A stretch of DNA of 64,000 nt from Dendrobium chrysotoxum (lineage: Eukaryota > Streptophyta > Magnoliopsida > Asparagales > Orchidaceae), in NCBI GenBank assembly GCA_019925795.1, contig CM034314.1, positions 79,356,780 to 79,420,779 on the forward strand. The letters run 5' to 3'. A program made the position numbers and the translations under genes. A model generated the notes under the pieces. The model did not search any database. It was not told the DNA's origin and saw only the letters and a program-made list of their open reading frames with translations. Positions 32,475 through 43,737 of the stretch are shown in pieces (positions within the stretch are counted from its first letter, which is position 1; every line of letters starts with the position of its first letter).

Positions 32475-33554
32475 AAGTGGTGGTGGTGCTTAAAAGAATT
32501 AATGGATGGAGGCAAATTGATTGTCAATAAAGAAAAATCTTTCTCCAAACCATCTCATGTCATCCTCATGCTACTGGTGTTGTTGTTGGATGTGATAATC
32601 GAGTCGGGTTTCTAATCCCTCTAGTCGCTAGATGGTGTTATCGTGAGAGTAAACAGGGTAAGCAAGTGCAGGTGGTGGTATTGGTGGCGGTGGAGGCACA
32701 CCTGCAGGAGCAGCTTCCCCTTTTTCATCAAATTCTGGCTCGGCATGCTCTTGTCCCCGATGGAAGAGAATATGGAAGGAGGCATCCATATAGAAATAGG
32801 AACATTATAGGGTGGAGAATGAAAGATGAGTTGGTATTTATGGCGTAGGATATATCCTATGATGTGTCCTAAGACAACATTTTATTTTCTTCGACTACTT
32901 GGATGTCAAATATGAGTCATATTGTGGATATAGTCTAAGATCATTTGGGCTCTATCAAATTTGGTGTTCGACATACTTAGGTAAGTGACTACAGACAGAA
33001 GTGGGGTTATGTTAACCTGATCCCCAGCTTTGGGTATAATTGATGTTCTAAGGACGTGCTGGATGATACAGGCATTCTCGGTTAAAGTTTGGACTAGGGG
33101 TTGGTGTTGATTTGAAGACACATTCCCAAGTAGCAGATTGATGAAAGTCTAGTCAAAATCATTTGAGATTAGGGATTGGGGACGAGGTCCTTGGGTAGAA
33201 AGTCCTATATGTTCTTCTAAATCAGCTTTGGTGATTTCTATATTTTGATGACAAACAAAAGAAGTCATGGTAGAGATTTTTAGATTTATCCTAAGATTGG
33301 CTAAGCATTCATAAAGAAGTTCAGGGTTATAGGGAAAAGCCAGTGTAAGGAGAAATTGAAGAGTAGTGGAGGCAAAGAGGTTCATCACCTCAAAGTTAAG
33401 GGCGGGTTGATTTAACATTCAAGAAGGAGTGATTTTTACCTCTTTGTACTTATGGTAGGCTTCTTCATCCCCTGTAGAGAGGAAATAATAATAAAAATGA
33501 CGAGGAGGAGGAGCTCCCCTGATTCATTCTACCATGTTTGCTTCCACCAGCCAT
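32475..33554 (-). pseudogene. Third ORF of the Copia element, 'putative plant transposon protein' type
   Basis: From ATG at 33,554 the minus strand reads MAGGSKHGRMNQGSSSSSS and, after a shift, GDEEAYHKYKEVKITPS, a stop, and an 89-residue open stretch with AFPYNPELLYECLANLRINL and FVCHQNIEITKADLEEHIGL. It continues in the same frame after one stop as AGDQVNITPLLSVVTYLSMS and FDRAQMILDYIHNM, then LGHIIGYILRHKYQLIF. The pattern of acidic start, Y-P-E-L-x-x-E-x-x-A-N-L, I-x-x-x-D-L-x-x-x-L-G-L and a C-terminal low-complexity region fits the plant-retroelement domain usually labelled putative plant transposon protein. Function of that family is unknown. It lies between RNase H and the 3' LTR, where SIRE-like elements carry env-like ORFs. 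Confidence 0.65.
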
Positions 33555-33629
33555 TGACCAAGAAGGTTTAGAGAGTAGGAGTTTGAAAGAAGTTGAGTGA
33601 AGTGAATCATTTAAACCCTCTAATTTGTA

Positions 33630-34140
33630 GATTTTGGCTGATCGTACAATACGATAGAGGTTCATACAGTATAATCAGGGAGTTAATTTGTCTGGATGAC
33701 CTATCGAAAAAAGTAATCAAATAGTGAAATAAGATCGGGGTATTATACTGGACAATCTTAAGGAATTATGTTCATCCCGAGGAGTCGTCGGTATGGCATT
33801 TGACAAAAAGTAATGTACAGTACAAACATGTACTTGTACAATATGAAATACTATCATTAACGTACTGGCCGAATTAAATTCATCCCAATCTAATTGGACA
33901 TGTGGATCGTACAGTACGAATAGAGATAATGTACAATACGATTGAAATAATTTCGTACCAAATGGATTGATTTTCTCAATAATTAGTGGCACATAGATCA
34001 TATAGTACGATTATAGGTTCGTATAATATCATGTGGATATTTCATTGATCTAATTTGGACAGTTGATTTAAATAAGGGGTAGTGATCTGTGCATATCATA
34101 TAGTATAAACTTGGATTGTACAGTACGATAATAATAGAAT
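33630..34140. repeat. Internal array of TCGTACAGTACGA-type palindromes
   Basis: Located between the third ORF and RNase H. At least eight recognisable units: ATCGTACAATACGAT (33,640), TCATACAGTATAATC (33,662), ATCGTACAGTACGAA (33,906), TGTACAATACGATTG (33,931), ATCATATAGTACGATT (33,988), TTCGTATAATATCATG (34,019), ATCATATAGTATAA (34,097) and TTGTACAGTACGAT (34,116). The unit is the one that fills the LTRs, which indicates that an LTR-like segment was copied into the interior or that the motif has a role in both places. Confidence 0.8.
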
Positions 34141-34599
34141 TTTGAAAGATTTTTGTGACTCAGTGAGGTGCATGTGTAATGATCAGGAAACCAATTTTTT
34201 TATCACAAATAACAACCAATAACACATAAACAGGTACATAAACAAACACATATAATTTAAACACATATGAATGAATACTTTTAAATGTTTTTTTTATTTA
34301 TCTTGAATTAAGCATGAATGTCTATAACATCTAGTTTTATTCTCAAGGTGCTAAGGTGTCATAGGCTAGGTGTTTTGTGAAGATGTCTACCAATTAATCA
34401 CCTGTAGCTATATGGAGTAATTCTATATCTCTTTTGGCTACATGATCTCTTATAAAGTGATGCATAATATTTATATGCTTTGTGTGAGAGTATTGAATTA
34501 GATTTTTGGATATACAAATTACACTAGTGTTGTCACACATAAATGAAATGGTTCCTACAGGTTGTCTAATATCTAAGAGTTATTGTATTAGTCATAAGA

Positions 34600-34870
34600 C
34601 TTGAGCAACACAGCTTTCTGCTGCTATATATTCTGCCTCAGCTATGGAAATAGCTACTAAGTTTTATTTTCTACTAGACCAGTAAACTAAGGATTGTCCT
34701 ATAAATTGATAAGTTCTAGAAGTACTTTTTATATCTACCCTATATCCTGTAAAATTAGAATCTAAATATCCTATGATTTTAAAAGAAGTGTTGTGTCTAG
34801 GATACCAGATTCCTAGGTTTGGAGTGCCTAACAGATATCTAAGGATTCTCTTAATAGCAGTCATGTGGGA
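34600..34870 (-). pseudogene. Copia RNase H remnant
   Basis: An open stretch (34,864-34,664) reads MTAIKRILRYLLGTPNLGIW, YPRHNTSFKIIGYLDSNFTG, YRVDIKSTSRTYQFIG and QSLVYWSSRK. It matches Copia RNase H, in which KRILRYLKGT and GYSDSDFAG-CxxDRKSTSG-xxxxWSSRKQ are diagnostic. The catalytic GYSDADFAG-type acid pair reads GYLDSNFTG, so one acidic residue is altered. After WSSRK the frame is broken, with AEYIAA-like residues (34,640-34,620) only in pieces. Confidence 0.88.
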
Positions 34871-34879
34871 TTCTTTTAG

Positions 34880-35900
34880 ATCAGCTTGAAATCTAGTACA
34901 AAGGTAAACATTGAAAGAAGTGATCCAATTATTCCCCTATACTTTTTTTGATCTATTGATTTTTCCATTTGGGTTATTGTTTAATTGAATAGTAGAGCTC
35001 ATGGGAGTGTTCATGGCCTTAGCATTATCCATTTTATATTTTTTAAGGATGTCCTTGATGTATTTATATTGGCTAAGGAAGGTTTCATCATCCATCTACT
35101 TTATACTAAATCCAAGAAAGTAACACAACTCTCTCATCATACTCATCTCAAATTCTTCACTCATTATTTTTAAAAATTCATCACATAGATTTTTATTTGA
35201 GGATCCAAACAAGATGTCATTGTCATAAATTTAAACAATGAGTAAGCTTCTCCTTCTTTCTTTAGGAAGAGGGTGATGTCTACACTACCCTTAACAAATC
35301 TGTGATCTTAAAGGAAGGTGCTCAGCCTTTCATACTAAGCTCTAGATACTTGCTCAATCCATATAAGACCTTCTTCAATTTGAATATGTGATTAGGGAAT
35401 TATGAATTTTTAAACCCTGGGGGTTGCTCAACATACACATCATCTTAAATCACCCCATTTAGGAAGGCACTCTTAGCATCCATTTGATATAGCTTAAAAC
35501 CCCTAAAGTAAGCAAAGGATAACAACACACTAATGGCTTTTGGTCTAGCTATAGGGTCAAATATTTCCTCAAAATCTATTCCATGATCTGGTTATACCCC
35601 TTAGCTACTAGTCTGGCCTTATTCCTCACTACTATTCCAAAGTCATTTATCTTATTTTTATAAATCCACTTTGTTTCAACCACACTCTAGTCCTTAGGTC
35701 TCTTGACTAATTCCCATATATCATTTCTAACAAATTAGTTTAGCTCTTATTGCATTATTAGAATCCAGAGTTCATTAGCTAGGGCTTGATCTATGTTGGT
35801 GGGTTCTATCATAGAGATAAAGGCTGAATGACTAACCTCCTTCCTAAGTCCATGCCTAGTTCTAACACCTTCAGATGGGTCTCCTAAAATAAGTTCTTTA
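34880..35900 (-). pseudogene. Copia reverse transcriptase remnant
   Basis: Recognisable pieces on the minus strand are SLFKFMTMTSCLDPQIKIYV (around 35,230), YFLGFSIK-MDDETFLSQYKY, KDILKKYKMDNAKAMNTPMS (35,080-35,010) and IQLNNNPNGKINRSKKYRGIIGSLL (34,990-34,920). The YVDD catalytic box reads FMTMTS, so the metal-binding aspartates are gone. The upstream half (35,300-35,900) is full of stops but contains GCxECLPxWGDL and SHxCVVILCLL pieces that fit fingers and palm. Confidence 0.85.
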
Positions 35901-35982
35901 GATGACTAGAAGAATATCTCCAATCTCTAGGCAAGTTTTCTTGAGGTTCCACTCTATCTCCTATAGCAATGGTTTCTACCTC

Positions 35983-36720
35983 TTAAATAACCTCCACTTC
36001 TTCTTCTTCAGGTTTAGGTTTAGAGGTCTTATCTGATTCATCAAATACCACATGGGTCCTCTTATTGAAGATTCTATAGGCCTTGCCTATATATGAGTAA
36101 CCTAAGAAGATACCTTCATCAGACTTGGGATCAAATTTTTTTAAGGGTGATTTTCTATTAATTAAGATGAAGCATTTACAACCAAAGACATAAAAGTGAG
36201 AAAGGTTGGGTGTTCTACCCTTAAGGAGTTCATAGGGTATCTTATTAAGCTTGGATCTAACATTCACCTTATTTAAAATATAATAAATAGTATTCACTAC
36301 TTCTGTCCAAAAATACCTAGGGAGTGAATACTCAGCTAGTATTGCCCTAGCAGCTTCCACCAAGATTCTATTTTTTCTTTCAGCTATTCCATTCTGTTGG
36401 GGGGTCCTAGGGGCAGAGAAATTATGTTATATTCCTATTTCTTGACAGAAGGATTCAAACTTATCATTCTCAAACTCTCCATTATGATTATTATAAATTA
36501 TTGAGATTTCACATCCTAATGTCCTTTGAATCCAAGTGAAGGATGTTCTAAATTTCTCAAATGACTCACTCTTATGTGCTAAGAATCTAACCCAAGTAAA
36601 TCTAGAGTATTCATCCACTATTATAAATCCATATGTCTTTCTTCCTAGGCTGGTTATACTAACAGGTCCAAATAGGTCCATGTGAAGGATTTCTAGTGGC
36701 CTAGAGATGTTAATATCTTT
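35983..36720 (-). pseudogene. Copia integrase remnant
   Basis: Two long open stretches. The first (36,681-36,427) has HMDLFGPVSITSLGRKTYGF, FIIVDEYSRFTWVRFLAHKS and IYNNHNGEFENDKFESFCQE. After a stop come HNFSAPRTPQQNGIAERKNR and the second stretch (36,363-35,983) with MVEAARAILAEYSLPRYFW, VFGCKCFILINRKSPLKKFD and DEGIFLGYSYIGKAYRIFNK. This is the DDE core plus C-terminal GKGY-type region. First Asp (MDLFGP) and Glu (GIAERKNR) are present, but the second Asp has become Asn (YNNHNGEF instead of SDNGGEF). A Glu-rich hinge (KPEEEEVEVI) follows. Confidence 0.93.
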
Positions 36721-36899
36721 GATTGAATGAAATGAAGATCTTATTTATTTTCCTAGTTGGTAGGCATCATATAGGTAGTCCTTAGTGAAGTCTAACTTAG
36801 GTATGCCTCTAAATAGGTTTTTTTGGGTGATATTCCTAAGAGTCTTCATCAATTATAGTTTTTAGGTATAATGAATTGAATATTCAATGTAGTTTAAGT

Positions 36900-37240
36900 C
36901 TAACATATAAATATTATTCATTCATTTTCCTTCTAATAAAGTTTTTCATCTAAACTAATCATGCATTTGTTAGAAAGAAATTTTACATCGAATCCTTTGT
37001 CGCATAGTTGACTAATACTTAATAAGTTATGCTTTAAACCATTAACAAATAAAACGTTTTCAATCATAAAGTATTTATAGTTTCTAATTGTACCTGAGCC
37101 CACCAATTTTCTAGCGGTATTGTCTCTTAATGTCACCTTACCTCCTGACCTAGCCTCCAGTGTGATGAACTGCTTCATATGACCAATCATATGCCTCGAG
37201 CAGCCACTGTCCAGGTATCATATACTCTCACTATGTCTTT
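36900..37240 (-). pseudogene. Copia protease and GAG-pre-integrase region
   Basis: Minus strand: the protease site reads stop-YLDSGCSRHMIGHMKQF at about 37,225-37,175. D-S-G is retained, but the invariant Trp before it (W-Y-L-D-S-G) is now TGA, one transition away from TGG. The open stretch 37,190-36,933 continues LRDNTARKLVGSGTIRN, VLFVNGLKHNLLSISQLCDK and GFDVKFLSNKCMI, the pre-integrase region of Copia polyproteins, and is disrupted before the HHCC zinc finger. Confidence 0.92.
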
Positions 37241-37265
37241 TATGAGAGCACCCCTACAATGTCAT

Positions 37266-39020
37266 TTAAATGTTAGATTTGGGAACCCAAGTGAGTTTGG
37301 GTTCCACCTTATGCTTGAATAAATGACATGAATACATATTATGCTGTAATGCATGCAATTTTGGCCTCCACACTAAATGTGTCATACGGTGGATAGTGCA
37401 AGTGTGGGCTATATGTCCTAACATGCCACAAGAGTAATACTTAACACAAGGGAATGGGTTCACTAACCTATGTGGGTAATGGTGCCTCTTCCTAGGTTTA
37501 TGTGATTCATGCTGTATTGAAGGGTTATGCCACTGAGCTAGTGAAGATGATGGTTTATTATTCTCAAATGCAGTAATTTTTTCTTTTAAGAATTCATTTG
37601 CATTTTCATAACTTGCCACTTTTAATTTTAATGCATACTCACTGCTATCTAAATGACATGTAAGTTCTTCTAATTTCTTGAATGCTTTTTCTAATTCAAT
37701 ATGTAATATTTTCAAGGAATTATGTGCATTAGGTAGTTCAATATGCTTCTTATTTAATACACCAAACTCATCTAATAAAGTTATGTGATCGCTATCTAAA
37801 GTAGTGTGCTTGATAATTAAACTAGCATGCTCTTTTTGGAAAGTAGAAAATTTAATATTAAGACTAGCATGCATCTTCTTAAACTTTCTATACAAATCAT
37901 GAATTTTTTTTAGAAATGATAAATAATTTGTCATAAGAGAGTTGACATACCTCATTTTGATCTGATTGATCAAGATTATTGTTAGACATAAGACACAGGT
38001 TTGTTACCTCCTCCTCTGCTTCTTCTTCTGACGATTCTGAGGCAGAGTCGGCCCAAAAAGCTTTTTGTATCTTTTGCTTGCCCCTCTTATACTTTGGCTT
38101 CTCTTCACCCTTCTCCTTGTTCGAGTGAGTCTTCAGGTTGGGGTAGTCATCTCAGAGGTGTCCTAGTTTCTTGCACTCAAAGCAAATTATATCAGATAAA
38201 ACTTTAGTAAATTTGTGGCTTTTACCTTTGCTCCAGTTATTTTGATGATGCCTCTATTTTCTTTTTAGAAAGCTCTTCAACTTTGTAGAACTATCACTAT
38301 CAGAATCATTTACTTTTAGTGCTACAGTTCTCTCCTTCTTCTTTTCTCTTACATCACATTACTTTTGACTCACTCCTTGCTCGTAGTCAATGAGTGACCC
38401 AAGTAAATTATCAATGGAATAAATATTTAAGTCTTTAGATTCAGTGATTGTAGTTATCTTGGTATTATAAGAACTAGGTAAACAATATAGAATCTTATTA
38501 ACTTTTTTAGAATTTAATAGTTCTCTACCTAGTGCATGCAAGGATGTTACTATCTAGGTGAACCTATTGTACATTTTAGATATAGTCTTGCTAGGTTTCA
38601 TGCAAAAAAGTTTATAGTCATGCAGTAATATATTTAGCCTAGACTATTTAACTTCACTAATTCCATCATAGGTGATACATAACCTATCCCAAATCTCTTT
38701 CCTGATTGTCCATATAGAACTCGCATATAGTCTTCAGATTTTAAAGCACAAAAGAAATAAGTCAGACACTTAGCATTTAACTATATGAGTTCCCTATCCT
38801 CATTACTCCATTCATTAAACAAAATATTAATTTTAACACCATTAACTACATGCGATGGAAGTGAATAGCCAGTTTGAATCATATGATAAATTATGTAGTC
38901 AATGGATTGCAAAAAGGTAGATATGCGTATTTTCTAAAAATTGAAAGGAATATTTTCAAACAGTGGTGGATGGGTTATAGAATAACCCTCCGCAATATTA
39001 CGATTACTAAAATGAGCCAT
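37266..39020 (-). pseudogene. Copia gag remnant with two zinc knuckles and a coiled coil
   Basis: ATG at 39,020: MAHFSNRNIAEGYSITHPPL, then FNEWSNEDRELI and a long stretch (38,541-38,359) SLHALGRELLNSKKVNKILY...SIDNLLGSLIDYEQ, matching the UBN2-type capsid domain. A basic linker leads to CFECKKLGHL-stop-DDYPNLK near 38,180, a CCHC knuckle whose last Cys is Tyr. An acidic SASESSEEEAEEEV segment follows. A 235-residue open stretch (37,973-37,266) is largely coiled coil (repeats of H-ASLxIKxxT, LEKAFKKLEEL) and carries a second knuckle (YYSCGMLGHIAHTC, first Cys now Tyr), ending KLTWVPKSNI. Confidence 0.9.
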
Positions 39021-39065
39021 TGAACATTTTTTAAAAGTTTTCTAAAACCTTATTTTTGAAATCCC

Positions 39066-39077
39066 GCTCTAATACCA
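39066..39077 (-). other. Primer-binding site of the Copia element
   Basis: Minus strand TGGTATTAGAGC, one transition away from TGGTATCAGAGC, complementary to the 3' end of plant initiator-Met tRNA. It sits two bases inside the 5' LTR and 46 bp before the gag ATG, where minus-strand DNA synthesis starts. Confidence 0.93.
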
Positions 39078-39079
39078 GT

Positions 39080-40945
39080 TAAAAGTTCGTGAAGGTTATT
39101 AAACCTTATGGAACTAGCCCGAGGCTCACGAGGGGGGGGGGGGGTGAATTGGTATTTTAAAAGGTTTTCTTGATTTCATAATAATAATAATATTTTTTGA
39201 AAAAAAATTTAGTAATTGAAAATACCAAATCCTAATTGATTGCGAAAGCAAGAGATTTTATCAGAAATATTAAATTTTACTGAGATGAAATTTTGATCTA
39301 CGTGACAGAGAAATTATCAACATTTTTTCCAAGCAGTTCTTAATAGTAATGAAAATGCAAGAGATGTAAAAGTGCAAAAAGGAAAAAACACACAAGAGAT
39401 TTTTATAGTTGTTCGGTCAACCTTGACCTGCGTTCACTCCCCGAAGTCTTCCACTACGAGTATTGCACTAATAATAAGTGACTCTCCTTTTGCTCCCTTA
39501 GTAAGGTGGAGAAGCTTTTACAAACTCACTTTCCAAACCTTTGATGTATCGGAGTGTCAGACGCTATGTCACCCTCCCGGTGATGGCAGCGGACCTTGAC
39601 TTTTTTTCTCCCTCATTGAGAAGGCAGAGAACCTTAGCTCCATTTCGTCCCTCATAGAGAAGGCAGAGAACCTCGAGGACTAGACTAAGAAGCCTCTCGC
39701 CCTAGAGAGCTTTCAAAAGACTCACCAAGGCCACATGAGGAGCAAGGGTGCAGTAGGCTCAAAGCAACCGTGTGATCCTCTCACATTACTTCTCCCTCAC
39801 ACTTAAGCTCACATTCTTCTTCCTCGCTCAAACCCTAATTTTCTTCAAAAAGCTCTTCTTAGAGTTCCTCCTTCAGACACATGTTCCTCTCTTAATTTAA
39901 GAGAAAACTAAAAATATAGCTTTTGTAATATGCTTTAAGAAACCCTAAAAATTCAAGTTATTCATCACTATTTGTACAATATGATTTAAGTTTATACAGT
40001 ACGATCAATTCAAAACTAGTCCCATCCAATATGATGTGAAGAGTCTTTCAAGAGAACTGTTCAAATTTTATGAACATATCGTACAGTATGATTGATAGAT
40101 CGTCCAGTACGATATGTTCTATTTCCTCTATTCGTATAGGATAATTTTTGGGATGACTGAAACTCATCTTTGCTAATCGTCCCATATTGCTCTCTTCATA
40201 TAGTATGATTAGTTCATTTTAAGTAGGTCATCCAATATGATACGAATATCATACAGTACGATTAGTCATGGTTTCTTTTGATACGATCTCTGGGACAACC
40301 AGATTTCATCTCTACTAATTGTTTGGTATGATCAATATCGTACAGTACGATCATATATCATTAATTAAACTATAATTTGATTGATTAATTTTGGGGGTTA
40401 ATTTTAGCAAGGTTTTAAATGTTTGTATAGTACGATTGAGATCGTACAGTTTGATTAGTTCAAAAATTAAATTTTAAAATCTTACTTAAATTAATCTGAC
40501 GACTAAGGTTTTTAGATCATAATGAATCGTACAGTATGATTAGTTTACAGAAACTAATATTTTCAATTAGCTGTTAAGCTTATTTTCAGATATCAGATCG
40601 TACCATATGATTGAAAATTATATAGTATGATTTAGTTAAAAATATTTTAACTTTAAAAATATTTTTCTCTCCCCCTGTGTGTGTGCATGGTCACCCAAAT
40701 TTCATACACTCTTATGTGGCCAAACTCAAGAAGTAAAAAAATAAAGAACATAAGATTACATACTCTTTTACTTCCTATTATACACAATCTTGAGTCTTCA
40801 GCAGTCTTGAGCGGTGTATATCTTACTTGAAGTGTTTGTGCTCACAAATAAAAAAAATCTAAAATATTTAGTGAGAAAAATAATAATTTAATTAATAATA
40901 TTTGTCATCATCAAAATCATTGACTAGGGATCCTGGATTATAATA
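39080..40945 (-). repeat. 5' LTR of the Copia element (uninterrupted)
   Basis: 1,866 bp, collinear with the 3' LTR. In plus orientation it starts TAAAAGTTCG (G-to-A in the second base of the expected TG) and ends GATTATAATA, where the 3' LTR has GATTGCAACA (three C/G-to-T/A transitions). It includes a G13 run (39,132-39,144), a hairpin array (39,569-39,690; first hairpin TCACC-CTCCC-GGTGA at 39,569-39,583) and the palindrome array (39,970-40,640). It retains the empty CACTA site (around 40,635, ...TATAGTATGATTTAG) and the empty MITE site (GATCCTGG near 40,929). Confidence 0.95.
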
Positions 40946-40950
40946 ATTAT

Positions 40951-42970
40951 AATAGCCTATATTTTGACTCAAGCAAATAATTTTTTTAAGAGTCAATATA
41001 AGTCCAAATCATAAATAATCTTTGCCATAACATTGATATTATAGTGTTTTAATTATATAATTTTTTTATAATTTTAAGCCCTAGTGAAAATTCTTAAAAA
41101 ATTGGCATCCGTCGATACAAATGAGAATTTTGAGACTATCAGGTGTTCATTTTATAAACTAATTTTTCAAAATTTTTAAATAAAGTGAGCTATTTTATGG
41201 ATATTTTTTAATAATTTTTGAATCTTTAAAAGAGTTTATATGAATTTTATACCAGAAAATTAATTATAGTATATAATCATATTATTTTTTTTATTTCTTT
41301 ATAAATATCTTAAACTACTAAGTAACTTTATTAAAATCTCATTATTCCCTTCATTTGGCCAAACAGAGAAATGAAAAAAAAAGAGAGAGAAAGAGAAGAG
41401 AGAGAGAAAAAAAGTTAGAATTTGGAGGTCGTGGAGTGATTTTTGTTAGTCGACCCAATTGGGAGATTTTCTCGTCTGATTTGTAAGGAACATTTAGCCT
41501 ATTTCTGATTTCAATAAATTTATATTTTTGATATTTTTCTGATCAAATTTATATTTTTGTTATCAAAAAATTAGAATAACTTTGTATTGGTAAAACTTTC
41601 ACGGCATAACTTTTATATGGTATAGAGCTTGAGATTATATATTCTTAAAATTTTTCGCTAGGTGATTTTGAAAAGCAATAATTTTTGCCTACTTAAAAAT
41701 TTATTTTGACATCTAGAAATAGTATTTTTGTTTAATTAAAGCTTCAGAATATTATCATATATGATCCATAATAATTTGATTAATTTCTGAAAATATAAAT
41801 TTCTGCTTAGTAGAATTTTATGTTGCCTACCGTTAGGACATTTTCATATTTTCTAAATTAAGCTAAATAATGCTTTATTTACTATAATACATTGGTAATG
41901 TGAGTATGTGGTTCATTGGTCAATATTACTATTATAGTATTATGATAATAAAGTCTATGAAAAAAATAAGTAAATATTGGTTATTCACTGATGTTGGTTG
42001 GAGACTAACTTACCTGTATAGAATGGTAGGCCAACAGACTTTTTTTTAAATATTATGGTTTAGTATTATCCTCAATTGATTTATGTGATACTAATTGGGT
42101 GTTATGAGGAGCTATTACTATACCGACGGACAAAGAGTGATGATTTTATTTACTAAGCCAACGGGTTACTGATATTGAAAAATTATCTCTATTACCAGGA
42201 CTTTTACTTGTTTAATATGATTATTAGAATGCATGCTGTTGAATCACTGCCAGTGTATGGCTTTATTGTTACTTTCACCCATAATGTTTATGTCACTACT
42301 GTTTTACTATTTTTATATGATTTTGCTGCATTGACATGATTTTGATAGATTTTATTAATTTTTTAATTTGATGCATTATATGATTTTTATACTGATTGTA
42401 GTGTTGATATGACGATTGCTTTAGTGATTAGACCATGTACTAATTTACTAATTTCTTTATTATATTACCCTATGATCATGTGAATGCTACTTTTATGATT
42501 TGACAGCTGACATGCATATTACTTCTTTATCTTTTGTTGAGTTTAGTTTTAGGATTTGGTTCTTTGCTAGGCTTATGAGCTCATTATATGTGGTTAAATA
42601 TTTTTAGGTCATTGTAGAGGATCAGGTGTGTGAGATTAATCAGATTAGGATTCTACAGGTTCGATTTCTTTTTATTTTAGTTATTCTTTTATACTCAGGA
42701 TAGAGTATTGGTGGTATGATTGTATAGATCCTGAGTAGTGTATATGATTTTTAAAAAATCAATATATATATATATATATATATATATTGATTGATAATTT
42801 AATTTCTAATGCTATTAGGTAGCTCTAGTTATTTAAAAAGAATACTTCTTCCAATTTAGATTATGGGCATCACAATAATGATATGAATGTTATGTAAGTT
42901 GATAATGATGGTTTTTTCATGGTTTTAGGCAAAAAAAGTAAGAAAAATAAAAATAAAAGTTTGGTGCAAA
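40951..42970. other. No recognised gene; purine tract and AT repeat
   Basis: AT-rich DNA flanking the Copia insertion. A GA/A-rich tract lies at 41,370-41,414, and an (AT)n run at 42,764-42,787. No conserved coding found. Confidence 0.5.
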
Positions 42971-42979
42971 ATTTCAAGT

Positions 42980-43737
42980 ATTCTGTTATTTAGTTCTGTT
43001 TGTTTGTGTCGCTGGGGTTTTTTTCTTCTGATTTTGGGGTGTCTCACTCGGTGCTGGTTGTTTCCTGTTATGTTGTTGGTTGGGTTTTCCCTGGCTATTT
43101 GGGTTAGTTGTCTTCTATTCTTTATTTTGGGGGCCCTATTTGCGTCTCTGGTGTTGTTGGCCATTGGGTGGGGTCTTGTGTTTTGAGGCTCCTGCTTGTT
43201 GGTGGAGGGAATCTTTTGGTCTGGTTGTTAATGGGTTTGGTTTTTTGTCCTTTTGGTGTGTTGCCCTGTTGTGGAGGGTTTGGCTGATTGGTTGGAGGTT
43301 CCTTGGCTGGCTGTTTTTGGCTTTTGGTCCTCTAGCTATTCTGCTCCTATTTTGGTGGTGTGTTTATTTCTTTATTAATGACGTACTTATTTGGTTTTGT
43401 TTGGAGGTTTATTTTTTCTTGCAGGTCTGGCTCGTGGTTTGGGTCTTTTGATTTTGATCGGCTTGGCTGGTTCAGGTGGTTCACTTCTACTGTAGCTGCT
43501 GTGTTTTTTGGCTATTCTGGGCCCTGGCTCCTTTTTGGGTGGTGGCTCCTTGCTGCACGGTTGTATTTTCTTTTTATTTCATTCTGTAATTTAGTGGGGA
43601 CTTTAAGCTCTTAGGTTTAATTTTGCTTTAGATGTAGCTCTTTGATCATTAATGGTCCTAGGTCCCTTTAAGGACTTGTATTCATTTTTTGAATTAACGC
43701 GTAGGCCTCTCTGTGGGTTTTAACCAAAAAAAAAAAG
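42980..43737 (+). mobile_element. 5'-truncated L1 LINE: 3' end with poly(A)
   Basis: The segment is strongly biased to G and T on the plus strand (about 42,990-43,560), then reads TTTGATCATTAATGGTCC, CCCTTTAAGGACTTGTATTC, GCGTAGGCCTCTCTGTGGG and ends in a run of 11 A at 43,727-43,737. A GT-rich 3' UTR followed by a short poly(A) is typical of plant L1 elements. Three overlapping open frames here are Leu/Trp/Phe-rich because of the GT skew and do not resemble ORF2. No target duplication was found, so the 5' limit is approximate. Confidence 0.65.

Larger units (their letters stand above)
27085..40950 (-). mobile_element. Ty1/Copia LTR retrotransposon, near full length, with nested insertions
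   Basis: Element 27,090-40,945. Two direct LTRs (27,090-32,062 with insertions; 39,080-40,945) enclose, on the minus strand, gag, protease, integrase, RT, RNase H and a third ORF. Integrase before RT makes it Copia. In element sense the LTR reads TGTTGCAAT...CTTTCA. The primer site is at 39,066-39,077 and a polypurine tract at 32,063-32,076. Flanking 5-mers are ATTGT (27,085-27,089) and ATTAT (40,946-40,950), 4 of 5 identical with the mismatch a G-to-A transition. Removing the CACTA and hAT insertions leaves a 3' LTR of about 1.93 kb against 1.87 kb for the 5' LTR. All ORFs are broken. The wording and third ORF resemble the SIRE/Tork side of Copia; lineage is an inference. Confidence 0.92.

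Noticed and set aside
42600..42662. A possible small exon bounded by AG and GT (reading VIVEDQVCEINQIRILQ)
   Set aside because: Too short, no neighbouring exon and no recognisable protein.
43004..43614. Three Leu/Trp/Phe-rich frames resembling membrane proteins
   Set aside because: They reflect the GT-skewed 3' end of an L1 LINE and overlap each other in different frames without conserved motifs.
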